Below, piece by piece: positions 34,701 through 42,247 of a stretch of DNA of 64,000 nucleotides. The stretch spans positions 62,001-126,000 of the forward strand of contig NZ_QOWE01000021.1 in NCBI RefSeq assembly GCF_003334855.1, read 5' to 3'. The stretch's first letter is position 1, and each line of letters begins with the position of its first letter. This DNA comes from Larkinella punicea. GTDB taxonomy: Bacteria; Bacteroidota; Bacteroidia; Cytophagales; Spirosomataceae. The position numbers and the translations under genes are program-made. The notes under the pieces were generated by a model. That model ran no database searches. It saw nothing but the letters and a program-made list of their open reading frames with translations, and had not been told where the DNA came from.

Positions 34701-35322
34701 GCGTGGCATTGGCGGGGGCATTGATGGAAAACTCACCCTGTCCGTTGGTGGTCGTTCCCCGCGTCGATCCTTTGATCACCACACTCACACCCGGCAATCC
34801 TTCGCCGGTGGCATCCGTCACTTTTCCGCGAATGTCTTCCAAAGCCCGCTCCGCCGAAAGAACCGAATACCCGATTCGCTCAAGTTTAGTGATGTTCAGG
34901 TCGGCCGACGTTACGGGTTCTGTGCCGGTTTGGGGTTCGAAGACTTTCTTTTCGATCTGATTAATTTTTCGAAAAAACCGGGTACCTTTTTCTTTCGTGG
35001 CTACAATGACGTAGAAGTTGGACTGAATTTTCTCGAAAGTCAACCCTTTGTCCGACAGCAAATTCGTCAACGCTTCCTCCACCGTCCGATCCCGCCGTCC
35101 GGTCATCACCACCTTCGTATCGACCAGATCCGTCCGGTAGATAAACGAAACCCGGTAGTGTTTTTCCAGTTCCGACAAAGCCGCCTTGAGTGTAACCACC
35201 GGCGCGGCAATGTCTTTCTCCTGTTGTCTTACCCGCTGCCCGTTCGATGCAATCAGTTGAGCGTAGGTCGGCAGGGTTCCGACCACTAACACTCCCCACA
35301 GAAACAAGACTATTTTTTTCAT
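31798..35322 (-). CDS. SusC/RagA-family TonB-linked outer membrane protein with STN domain
   Basis: This 1174-residue receptor has a signal peptide (1-21). A secretin/TonB N-terminal domain follows at about 45-110 (LSELEKHYRVSFIYRTDLVD), which contacts FecR-type anti-sigma factors. Next are a carboxypeptidase-like domain (GKVTDATGEGLPGVSVVIKG) and the SusC signature VVVVGYGTQKRASVTGAV before the plug (VRIRGVGSINYASGPLYVID). The barrel ends with LLIGLNIGF. The STN domain, together with the FecR and ECF sigma genes just upstream, shows cell-surface signalling: ligand uptake should activate the sigma factor for this locus. The gene starts 11 bases after fecR. Confidence 0.95.
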   Translation of the reverse strand: MKKIVLFLWGVLVVGTLPTYAQLIASNGQRVRQQEKDIAAPVVTLKAALSELEKHYRVSFIYRTDLVDTKVVMTGRRDRTVEEALTNLLSDKGLTFEKIQSNFYVIVATKEKGTRFFRKINQIEKKVFEPQTGTEPVTSADLNITKLERIGYSVLSAERALEDIRGKVTDATGEGLPGVSVVIKGSTRGTTTNGQGEFSINAPANATLVFSFVGYASKEMQVNGQTMLNVSLVQDERALEEVVVVGYGTQKRASVTGAVSSVTPKELTALPVISAESAMQGRVPGVRVVNNGSPGQSPIVRIRGVGSINYASGPLYVIDGVPSGDLNNLDPKDIESLEVLKDASAAAIYGSRASNGVVIISTKKGSKDGKLHVSLDTYFGTQSAWKKLDLLNTQEYTQYATALLGNAGIAMPSRLSNLNTPIYDGATQTFAQTATDWQDVLLRTAPIQQHQLSVSGGNNVSRFFTSAGYFDQEGILIGTNYKRANVRLNSDHQVTKFLTFGQTLMFSYDKMRGEQGFGGGRTAIMQAIRNLPYWPVSDPTKVGGYSSPTAADGTDPDNPVRIALQDKSYTQRIKLLGTIFTEIKFTSFLKYRFSFGADVVTNIGSNIFPIYNDGYKSRVQNEVQDNRSSYYSPILTNQLTFDKTFGKHYVNVTAVAEKQNFRSSNLNGNGFRPNNDIDVLQGISNPGVTSTRDESSLISYIGRVNYDFAGKYLISASVRRDGSSRFAPGNKWGTFPSASLGWRVSEEAFMKSVPAISELKIRGSIGQTGFNGIGSYAWQSLIQADNTNYVFGANKVLGSYFSALGNTDLKWETTTMTNVGVDLGLLSNKLTFTAEVYNRKTDGLLLNVPIPNSIGYASPPLANIGSMKNWGYEFQVGYNQNEGDFRWNVSANMDVTRNQITSLATPSATLYSGSNADFGGSDITKTEAGQPIQSFFGYQVEGIYQSIDEVYNSPRPQSRPENREDHDPTKNTSAGDIKFKDVNGDGVIDANDRVYLGSYIPKFSYGVNLGANYKNFDFTVYLQGVYGNKIYNGTKVIEEGMLRLFNAGKGVLDAWTPTNTGTDIPRAISGDPNNNSRTSDRFIESGSYMRVKNISIGYTIPATILGKLTMNTLTKARVYVSSTNLLTFTKYTGLDPEIGINGTAGDNTKLLTNGIDYGQYPQPRTLLIGLNIGF

Positions 35323-35333
35323 GCGTATATAGG

Positions 35334-36326
35334 TTATTCAATTAAAATATAGTTGGATTTTCGGGTAATTTTTAAGTCAAAGAGGCCGGAAAGCCCTTTC
35401 AGAATCGTGTCGGCATTTTGGCCCGGAATGGTGCCGGAAAACTTTTGTTGCAGCAAGTCCCGATCCCGGATTTCGACCTCCAAACCGTAGGTATCTTTCA
35501 GAAGCTGGGCAATTTCGGACAGGGTTGTTCCGTCAAAAATCAGTTTGTTCGTGCGCCAGGACGACTGGGCCACTGCATTGACGGGCTTTTTATAAAAGTT
35601 TTTCGTTTGCGTATCCGCGTAAAACATCTCACCGGGTTTCATTTCCAGGTGGTTGCCGGGCTTGTCGGAAACCCGCATCTCAATACGGCCTTCGTTGAGC
35701 ACCACTTTCGTCTGGGTTTTGCGGGTGTAAACATTGAAGCGCGTTCCCAACACTTCGACGTTCATCTGGCTGGGCAGATGCACCTGAAACCGCTGGTGGT
35801 TTTTGGTGTGAACGACTTCGAAGAAAGCCTCCCCTTCCACCCACACTTCGCGGGGCTGGTCGGCCTGCCAGTGGTCGGCAAACCGGATGGAGGAGTTTCC
35901 GTTCATCGTTACAATGGATTGATCAGGCAGCACGACCCGGCGGGTCTGGCCGAAATCGGTATGCAGGGAAAGCAGTTCGGGCGTGGCGGTTTTGCGGTAG
36001 AAGAAGAGCGAGCCGGTGGCCAGCAGCAGCACGCCAATGGTAGCCGCAGCCATCCAGGTCCAGCGCGGTCTCATTCGGCGAAAGGGAGATTCGGTCCGGG
36101 TGCCGGCTGCGTTGCGCTTGGTCGACTGGATTCGGCTAAACAACCGCTGGGCGTCGAGTCGCTCGGCGGCATTGAGCGGAATCGCTGCCGGTTCGGTCAG
36201 GTCAGCATCGAGCAGTTGCTGCAACTGGCGTTGTCCGTTAACCGTTGCCAGATGCAACAACACGATCCGAGCCTCCTCCGGAGTACACTCATTCCGTACG
36301 TACTTCTGTAGAAGTTGTGTATCCAT
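35334..36326 (-). CDS. FecR-family anti-sigma factor
   Basis: This is a 330-residue inner-membrane protein. Its N-terminal cytoplasmic helical domain binds the sigma factor (LLQKYVRNECTPEEARIVLL), and a membrane helix lies at about 90-110. The periplasmic FecR domain (LHTDFGQTRRVVLPDQSIVT, FEVVHTKNHQRFQVHLP) is followed by a C-terminal DUF4974-like part (LKDTYGLEVEIRDRDLLQQK). It relays the state of the neighbouring SusC receptor, through its STN domain, to the ECF sigma factor encoded upstream. Length and domain order are normal for the family. Confidence 0.93.
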   Translation of the reverse strand: MDTQLLQKYVRNECTPEEARIVLLHLATVNGQRQLQQLLDADLTEPAAIPLNAAERLDAQRLFSRIQSTKRNAAGTRTESPFRRMRPRWTWMAAATIGVLLLATGSLFFYRKTATPELLSLHTDFGQTRRVVLPDQSIVTMNGNSSIRFADHWQADQPREVWVEGEAFFEVVHTKNHQRFQVHLPSQMNVEVLGTRFNVYTRKTQTKVVLNEGRIEMRVSDKPGNHLEMKPGEMFYADTQTKNFYKKPVNAVAQSSWRTNKLIFDGTTLSEIAQLLKDTYGLEVEIRDRDLLQQKFSGTIPGQNADTILKGLSGLFDLKITRKSNYILIE

Positions 36327-36334
36327 TAATAGAG

Positions 36335-36362
36335 ATTAGGAAATGTTCTATTCATTCCTAAT
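36335..36362. promoter_or_regulatory. Inverted repeat between sigma and fecR genes
   Basis: ATTAGGAA (36335-36342) and TTCCTAAT (36355-36362) form a perfect 8-bp inverted repeat around 12 bases. It lies just upstream of fecR, in the 84 bases that separate it from the sigma factor gene. It could be an RNA hairpin or a protein-binding site that lets fecR-susCD be controlled apart from the sigma gene. The function is inference. Confidence 0.35.
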
Positions 36363-36410
36363 TAGATACACATAAGCAGACCGGAAGTATTACTGATCGG
36401 AGAAAAAATA

Positions 36411-37028
36411 TTAATGGAATAGAATAAAAAGGAGAACCGGAAGAATACCTTCCAGGTCGGCGTGTTTGCTGAGGTAGTCTTTTAAAAACCGGGTAGCCTG
36501 CGTGAATTGCGACTTGACGGTATTGACCGAGATGGATAATTGTCTGGCAACCTGCTCATTGTCCAGGCCACTGAACACCCGCAACCGGAACACTTTTTCC
36601 CGTTGGGGCGGTAGTTTCTGCATCCCTTGCTCCAGAATAGTCCCATATTCCTGCAATTGAAACGCGTCGCTGGTGGTATCTTCCCCGTTGAGTTCTTCCA
36701 TTTCGGCAGAAAGATATTCCCAGATCGACTGGTGGTTGTTGCGAATCACGTTCAGGACGTGGTTCTTCATGGAAACCGACAGGAAGTTTTTAATGGAATA
36801 CGACTCATTCAGGGCGTCCCGGTGGTCCCAGAGTTTGAGAAAGATGTCCTGAACGGCATCTTCGGCCAAGTCGGGGTTTTTCAAAAACTTGATACCAATC
36901 GCAAGCAGGTGTTTGTAGTAGCGGTAGAAAATTTCCTCAAAAGCGTTTTCGTCACCCGCTTTCAACCGCAGGGTGATCTCCTTTTCAGCGTCTTGACCCA
37001 ACCGGATGGGTAGTTTTCGAATCCGCAT
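36411..37028 (-). CDS. ECF RNA polymerase sigma factor (SusCD/FecR-linked)
   Basis: This 205-residue sigma-70 family protein has region 2 at about 25-95 (FEEIFYRYYKHLLAIGIKFL, EDAVQDIFLKLWDHRD) and region 4 at about 130-185 (LPPQREKVFRLRVFSGLDNE, VARQLSISVNTVKSQFTQA). The C-terminal tail is hydrophobic (GILPVLLFILFH), which is frequent in Bacteroidota sigma factors of this type. It is the first gene of the minus-strand run sigma, fecR, susC, susD, VCBS. It is divergent from the NarL-type regulator at 37327. Confidence 0.93.
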   Translation of the reverse strand: MRIRKLPIRLGQDAEKEITLRLKAGDENAFEEIFYRYYKHLLAIGIKFLKNPDLAEDAVQDIFLKLWDHRDALNESYSIKNFLSVSMKNHVLNVIRNNHQSIWEYLSAEMEELNGEDTTSDAFQLQEYGTILEQGMQKLPPQREKVFRLRVFSGLDNEQVARQLSISVNTVKSQFTQATRFLKDYLSKHADLEGILPVLLFILFH

Positions 37029-37326
37029 GAACTGACCTTTTGGCTATTTTCGATGAAAGAGACGGAATGCTTTGTAACAAATAGCTAAAGTAGGCATTAA
37101 AACCGTACTATTCCAATAAAAAATTCTCTTTAATCTAAGTTTACTGTCAATTTAACACTTATTTTTTTAAGAATAATTCAATTGGTAATTACTTAATCGA
37201 ATAAGCAGCAATTCTTTTAAACACGCGTCTATAAATACATAGCGAATCTTACTTATTTTTATAGTTTAGCGATCTTCCCGAAAACGAACGGAGCAAGTCT
37301 TTCCACGCCCTGATGAAGGAATTCCC
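37029..37326. other. AT-rich divergent intergenic region
   Basis: These 298 bases lie between the ECF sigma gene (minus strand) and the NarL-type regulator gene (plus strand) and must hold both promoters. The middle part is clearly AT-rich compared with the surrounding genes. I found no exact TAnnTTTG box, only the near match TAGTTTAG around 37263-37270. There is no long palindrome and no reading frame that looks like a gene. Confidence 0.5.
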
Positions 37327-37947
37327 ATGAAAAAATTATTGATTGTTGATGACCATCGTTTGTTCGCCGACAGCATCCGGTTTCTACTGGAGCACACAAC
37401 GGATTACGAAGTTGTCGGCGTGTTGCACACGGGTGCTGAAGTCCTTCCGTTTCTGGCCCTTCACAGGGTCCATATTGTGCTGCTGGACATCGATTTGCCG
37501 GATGTCACGGGGTTTGAACTGGCCAGAACCATTCAGCAAACCGATCCTGAAATCAAAATACTGGCTCTGTCGATGCTCAACGATAATCAGTCGATCGACC
37601 GGATGATCGATGCCGGAGCTGCCGGCTACTGCGTCAAAAGTGTGAGCCGGGATGAATTGGTTGCCGCCATTCAGGCCGTGGGAGACGGTGGACACTCCCT
37701 GCCCGTCGAGTATTTCACCCAATCCCGAGAGTCCAAAAACAGCGCCGACCGCCCCGTTCTTACCGGGCGCGAAACCGAGATTATCCAGCTCATTGTCAAT
37801 GGAATCAGTACCCGACAAATTGCCGAAAAGTTGTATCTTAGTGAACGAACGGTGGAAACCCACCGGAAAAATATTTACCGTAAACTAGGGGTTCACACCA
37901 ACGTTGAACTGACCCTCTACGCCAGGAACAATCGCATGATCGGATGA
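37327..37947 (+). CDS. NarL/FixJ-family response regulator
   Basis: This 206-residue protein has a receiver domain with acidic residues D8/D9, the phospho-acceptor D54 in VLLDIDLPDVTG and the conserved Lys in GYCVKSVSRDEL. A LuxR-type helix-turn-helix covers about 140-205 (LTGRETEIIQLIVNGISTRQ, ERTVETHRKNIYRKLGVHT). The sensor kinase gene that follows overlaps its stop by four bases, so the two are translationally coupled partners. The target genes are not known. The divergent SusCD locus is the obvious candidate by position. Confidence 0.93.
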   Translation: MKKLLIVDDHRLFADSIRFLLEHTTDYEVVGVLHTGAEVLPFLALHRVHIVLLDIDLPDVTGFELARTIQQTDPEIKILALSMLNDNQSIDRMIDAGAAGYCVKSVSRDELVAAIQAVGDGGHSLPVEYFTQSRESKNSADRPVLTGRETEIIQLIVNGISTRQIAEKLYLSERTVETHRKNIYRKLGVHTNVELTLYARNNRMIG

Positions 37948-40900
37948 ATTACTGCATTAAACTTGGCACAATCTTCGTATGGGTGTTAGCAACGGCGGTG
38001 GCCTGGGGACAAAAAACCGGGCTTACTCCTCCTTCCGATGCCTTCACCGATGCGATTCTGCTGGAGCATTATGCGCAGGAAAAAGGGCTTTCGCAGGGAA
38101 CAGGCTACGCGATTGCGCAGTACGATGACTTCCTGTGGTTTGCCACCCAGGACGGTTTGAACCGGTTCGATGGGTATGCCTTTACGGTGTTCAGGCCAGG
38201 CGGTCAATTCGGCTTGAACAACAGCATTGTGCAGGCCCTCCTGCCCGATTCTCACGGGCGGTTTTGGGTCGGAACGGGGGGCGGTTTAAACCTGTATGAT
38301 AAAGAAAACGAGCGCTTCAATCGGTTCAGTACCTTATCCGGGTTTGAACACACGCTCGACAGCGTCTCGATTGAGAAGTTGCTGGAAGATAAATCGGGAA
38401 ATATCTGGGTCATGACCGACGAAAAAGGGCTGTTTTGTGTCAACAGTTCGACCCATCAAATCGACCGGTATTTCCCGAACGACAACTCGCTCTACGGTTT
38501 TTGCCTGGATGCGGGCGGTGCGCTCTGGCTTTCCATCTACCATGCCATCTACCGGTTTGACCCGGCTGCAAACACGTTTCGGGAAGTGATCAACCAGCAG
38601 CAGTTGGGTACGCAGTCCCCACTCGGCAGCATTCTGTTCGACGGGCAGGGAAATGGGTGGATCGGCACCCGCGAAGACGGCGTCTTCGTTTTGAAACCGG
38701 ATGCAGCCCTTCGAAACATCATCCATTACCAGCATGGCGCCACCAACCATTCGCTCAGCAGCAATGAAGCAACGGCCTTGTTGCGCGACCGCTCGGGGCG
38801 CATCTGGATTGGATCGCGTACGGGCGGCATTTCCATTTACAATCCGGAAAAACGCTCTTTTTCCCATCTCCGCCACTCCCCCGCCCAAACCTACAGTCTG
38901 GCCGAAAACAGCGTCTGGAGTTTGTTTGAAGACCGGAACGGCATCGTCTGGATTGGGTTCAGCAGCCACGGAATCGACAAGTATGACCCCAACCGGTTTT
39001 CGTTCCAGCTCATTCAGCGTGACAACGACCGTCCCCTTTCGTCCTTGCCCGACAACATGATTTTCAGGCTGTTCGGTCAGGACGAAACCGTCTTTATTGG
39101 AACCGGAACCGGGGGAATGGCGCAGTACTCGCTGACAACCAAACAGGTTACGCCGGTATTGAGCAAAACCAATCTTCCCGATCGCAACCCCGATCCGATT
39201 GTCAACAATGAGGTTCGGGTTATTGTTGCCGACCGTAACAAAAAACTCTGGCTCGCCAACTCGCGCGGCCTTGTCCATTTCGATCCGGTCCGGCGAACCT
39301 ACAACACCTACAAAACGGATGGAAAACGGCAGCAACTGTACGTCTATGCCGCTCATCTGGTGACCGATTCGGCCGGACGAACCCGGGAAATCTGGACCGG
39401 CGGGGGTGCGGGCCTGGCGCGTTTCGAGGTCGCGACGAAACAGTGGAAAAACTGGGACGACCTGCCGGCCCTGAAGGCCATTGAAACGTACACCATCCGG
39501 CTGATGTACGTTGATCCCCAGCAAAATTTGTGGCTGGGAACGTTGGGACACGGGTTGATCCGGTATGAGGAAAAAACAAAAAAAACCGTATCGTTTGACG
39601 ACAAAAACGGGCTAACCTGCGCCAACATCCGATCGATGCTTGCGGATGGAAACACGATTTGGGTAGGCACCGACTGCGGCCTTTTTGCCATCGACCGGCT
39701 GACCCTCCGCGTCAAACGGCACTTTTCCGACCAGACGAATCCGGTCTCGTTCCGCCTGCCCAACAATGTCATTTACGGGATTCTGAAAGACAATCAGGGA
39801 TTTTTGTGGCTCAGCAGCAACCTGGGTCTGACCCGGTTTTCGCCCACACAGGGCGTCCTCAAAAACTATGACCTGAAAGACGGTTTGCAGAGCAACGAAT
39901 TCAATACCAACGTGTGCTACCGCCACCCCGACGGCACGTTGTTTTTTGGGGGCATCAACGGCATCAATTTTTTCAAGCCCGATCAACTCCGGAAAAACAC
40001 CGTGGTGCCATCTGTCCGGATCACAAACGTGATGGTGCTGGACAGCGTCTACCCGCCCAATCAAAAAAAACTGACGCTCCGGTATAACCAGAACTTCATC
40101 GACATTGAGTTTGCCGCGCTGAATTATTCCAATACCGAAAAAAACCGGTATCAGTACCAACTGGATGGGATCGACCCGGATTGGGTGCTGTCGCAGCATC
40201 GCCGGGTGGCTCACTACACCAATCTGCCACCGGGCAACTACGTGTTTCGGGTGAAGGGCAGCAACGACGACGGCGTCTGGAACGAAACGGGAGCCTCCCT
40301 CATCATCGTGATCGAACCGCCTTTCTGGGCCACGCTGTGGTTTCGGCTGGGGTTGATGGCTTTGCTGCTGGCGGGGCTATATGGGGTGTACCGCTACCGG
40401 ATCACGGATCTGAAAAGCCGTCAGGCGCACGAACTGGCGGTGTCTATCCGAACCCAGGAACTGGAACGACAGCGGTTTGCCAAAGAACTGCACGATGGCG
40501 TGGGCGCCAACCTGGCGGTTTTGAAGCTGTATCTCTCCTCGCTGGGCTCGCCCACCATTTCCGTTGACGAATTGAAAATACGCTCGATGGCGGTTTTGAA
40601 ATCGTCCATCGACGACATCCGCAGCATCATCCGCAACATGCATCCGCGCAGCCTGACCGAAGCGGGACTGGAACAAACGATTTATGAACTGGTCGTTCTG
40701 CTCAACGAAAGCAACCACCTGGCCGTCAGCTTCGAAGCCCGGAATGTGCCCCAAAAACTACCCTCGGCGGTTGAAATCAACCTGTTGCGGGTGGTGCAGG
40801 AGTTGCTGCAAAATGCCGTGAAACACGCCAACGCCCGCGAGGTGTGGCTCCAGCTTCTTTACAAAACCGGGACGCTGACCCTGACCTACCGCGACAACGG

Positions 40901-41054
40901 GCGGGGTTTTGATCCGGCGCTGGCCCACCAGCCGTCGGGCAACGGACTGGTCAATATCAAACAGCGGATTGAACTGCTCAAAGGTGAATTTTCAGTCCAT
41001 TCGGCCGAAAATGAGGGAACGACCGTCGTGATTTCGGTTCCGGTTGCGTCCTGA
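37944..41054 (+). CDS. Reg_prop/Y_Y_Y sensor histidine kinase (HisKA_3 type)
   Basis: This 1036-residue periplasm-sensing kinase has a signal peptide (1-22) followed by two-component regulator propeller repeats over about 35-690, each with a W-(I/V)-G motif (GRFWVGTGGGLNLYDKE, GRIWIGSRTGGISIYNPE, LWLGTLGHGLIRYEEK). A Y_Y_Y domain at about 700-780 (NRYQYQLDGIDPDWV, LPPGNYVFRVKGSNDDG) precedes a membrane helix at about 795-815. The cytoplasmic part has a HisKA_3 dimerisation domain with His850 (AKELHDGVGANLAV) and an ATPase domain (LLQNAVKHANAREV, DNGRGFDPA, GNGLVNIKQRIEL). Related kinases in Bacteroides sense glycan fragments. The separate regulator gene upstream is its likely partner. Confidence 0.93.
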   Translation: MNYCIKLGTIFVWVLATAVAWGQKTGLTPPSDAFTDAILLEHYAQEKGLSQGTGYAIAQYDDFLWFATQDGLNRFDGYAFTVFRPGGQFGLNNSIVQALLPDSHGRFWVGTGGGLNLYDKENERFNRFSTLSGFEHTLDSVSIEKLLEDKSGNIWVMTDEKGLFCVNSSTHQIDRYFPNDNSLYGFCLDAGGALWLSIYHAIYRFDPAANTFREVINQQQLGTQSPLGSILFDGQGNGWIGTREDGVFVLKPDAALRNIIHYQHGATNHSLSSNEATALLRDRSGRIWIGSRTGGISIYNPEKRSFSHLRHSPAQTYSLAENSVWSLFEDRNGIVWIGFSSHGIDKYDPNRFSFQLIQRDNDRPLSSLPDNMIFRLFGQDETVFIGTGTGGMAQYSLTTKQVTPVLSKTNLPDRNPDPIVNNEVRVIVADRNKKLWLANSRGLVHFDPVRRTYNTYKTDGKRQQLYVYAAHLVTDSAGRTREIWTGGGAGLARFEVATKQWKNWDDLPALKAIETYTIRLMYVDPQQNLWLGTLGHGLIRYEEKTKKTVSFDDKNGLTCANIRSMLADGNTIWVGTDCGLFAIDRLTLRVKRHFSDQTNPVSFRLPNNVIYGILKDNQGFLWLSSNLGLTRFSPTQGVLKNYDLKDGLQSNEFNTNVCYRHPDGTLFFGGINGINFFKPDQLRKNTVVPSVRITNVMVLDSVYPPNQKKLTLRYNQNFIDIEFAALNYSNTEKNRYQYQLDGIDPDWVLSQHRRVAHYTNLPPGNYVFRVKGSNDDGVWNETGASLIIVIEPPFWATLWFRLGLMALLLAGLYGVYRYRITDLKSRQAHELAVSIRTQELERQRFAKELHDGVGANLAVLKLYLSSLGSPTISVDELKIRSMAVLKSSIDDIRSIIRNMHPRSLTEAGLEQTIYELVVLLNESNHLAVSFEARNVPQKLPSAVEINLLRVVQELLQNAVKHANAREVWLQLLYKTGTLTLTYRDNGRGFDPALAHQPSGNGLVNIKQRIELLKGEFSVHSAENEGTTVVISVPVAS

Positions 41055-41090
41055 TGCTTTCTGATCCACCAGCTTCCGGGTAGTCTACGC

Positions 41091-42167
41091 TTATTTTAGC
41101 CGGTTATGCGATTTCACTTTGGCCATGAACGTCGCGACGTCTTTCAGGAATTGCTCCGGACGTTCATAATGAATGTTATGCCCCGTGTTGGGGTATACTT
41201 TGTGATCAATGAGACTAGGGTGTGCCTGCTGAAGGGCTGCGTTACGGGTTTCGAAAGGAAACAAATCATCGGGGCCGGTCGGGTCCAGAATTAGGACCGG
41301 AACCGACAAATTTCGAAAGATAATTTTCGGTTCCAGAATCGACATCGATTCGGCAAAAAGCGGTACGCGGGTGGGATATAGGATGTTATCCAGGAATTGC
41401 TCCGGCGTATGCATGTTAAACAACTCCAACACGCCCGGGCTAATGGCCCATCGGCCCTCTTTGGTGGGGGCTATCCAGGCCAGCAACTCAAATTGATTCC
41501 CTTTCTGCGTGGTATCGTAGTAGGCGCGATAGGCTTCAAACTCGCTCTTGTAGGTAGTATCGGGCAATCGGTCTTTAAAAATGGCCCCTATTCGCGTGGT
41601 GAGCTGAATGGGTTTCATCGAATGATAATGCGTATTGGTAGACACAGAGCCGCCATCTTCCAGAATCAACCCGGCAACCCGATCAGGATAGGCATCATAG
41701 AAAGCCGTACTGATCATTCCCCCTCGTGACCAGCCGCCAATAACGGCCTTTTTGATCTTCAGCTCATCCAGCATGACTTTGATGTCGTCGGCCACGTGAT
41801 GAAGCGAAACTTCATGCGCCGGAATCGGGGTTTGGCCATGTCCATAATAATCAATGGCAATCACATAATAACCGGCTTTCACCAGCCCCGCAGCCAGCGG
41901 CAACAGTTCCAGTGCATTCGTTAAACTGCCGTGCGACCAGACGAGTGGAAGAGCAGCAGGGTTTCCCCAGGTCAGGTAATGCATACGACCATTCTTAGTC
42001 GTAACAAAATGGCCATGCGCTTTTTCAAAGTTGACAAACTCTCGCTTGGCGTCAGCAAAGGCCTGTTCCAGTGGCGTTTGCCGACCGGTCAGAGGAGTTT
42101 GTTGCGCTCTGATATGAACACCGCCAATCAGCAGCAGAGCCATAATGGAGAAAGCCTTCAGCAGCAT
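41091..42167 (-). CDS. Secreted alpha/beta hydrolase
   Basis: Of two in-frame starts, ATG 42167 gives a signal peptide (MLLKAFSIMALLLIGGVHIR, AQ cleavage site) and 358 residues. The alpha/beta hydrolase fold is shown by the oxyanion loop (LVWSHGSLTNALELLPLA), the segment YYVIAIDYYGHGQTP, the nucleophile elbow GGWSRGGM, and a late His in NTGHNIHYERPEQFL. The enzyme would act in the periplasm on an ester or similar bond; the substrate is unknown. It is convergent with the histidine kinase gene (36 bases apart), and only 81 bases separate it from the TonB receptor upstream on the same strand. Confidence 0.85.
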   Translation of the reverse strand: MLLKAFSIMALLLIGGVHIRAQQTPLTGRQTPLEQAFADAKREFVNFEKAHGHFVTTKNGRMHYLTWGNPAALPLVWSHGSLTNALELLPLAAGLVKAGYYVIAIDYYGHGQTPIPAHEVSLHHVADDIKVMLDELKIKKAVIGGWSRGGMISTAFYDAYPDRVAGLILEDGGSVSTNTHYHSMKPIQLTTRIGAIFKDRLPDTTYKSEFEAYRAYYDTTQKGNQFELLAWIAPTKEGRWAISPGVLELFNMHTPEQFLDNILYPTRVPLFAESMSILEPKIIFRNLSVPVLILDPTGPDDLFPFETRNAALQQAHPSLIDHKVYPNTGHNIHYERPEQFLKDVATFMAKVKSHNRLK

Positions 42168-42247
42168 ATCATCAGGATTTTCGATTCTATTCCGCACAAA
42201 GTAAGCCTGGAATCGCCAGAATCCGCCACAATCGGCCTTAAAAACCG

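Noticed and set aside
38334-39551. 405-codon open frame on the minus strand inside the histidine kinase gene
   Set aside because: It is a shadow of the Reg_prop propeller coding region. The plus-strand protein has clear repeats, while the shadow has none.
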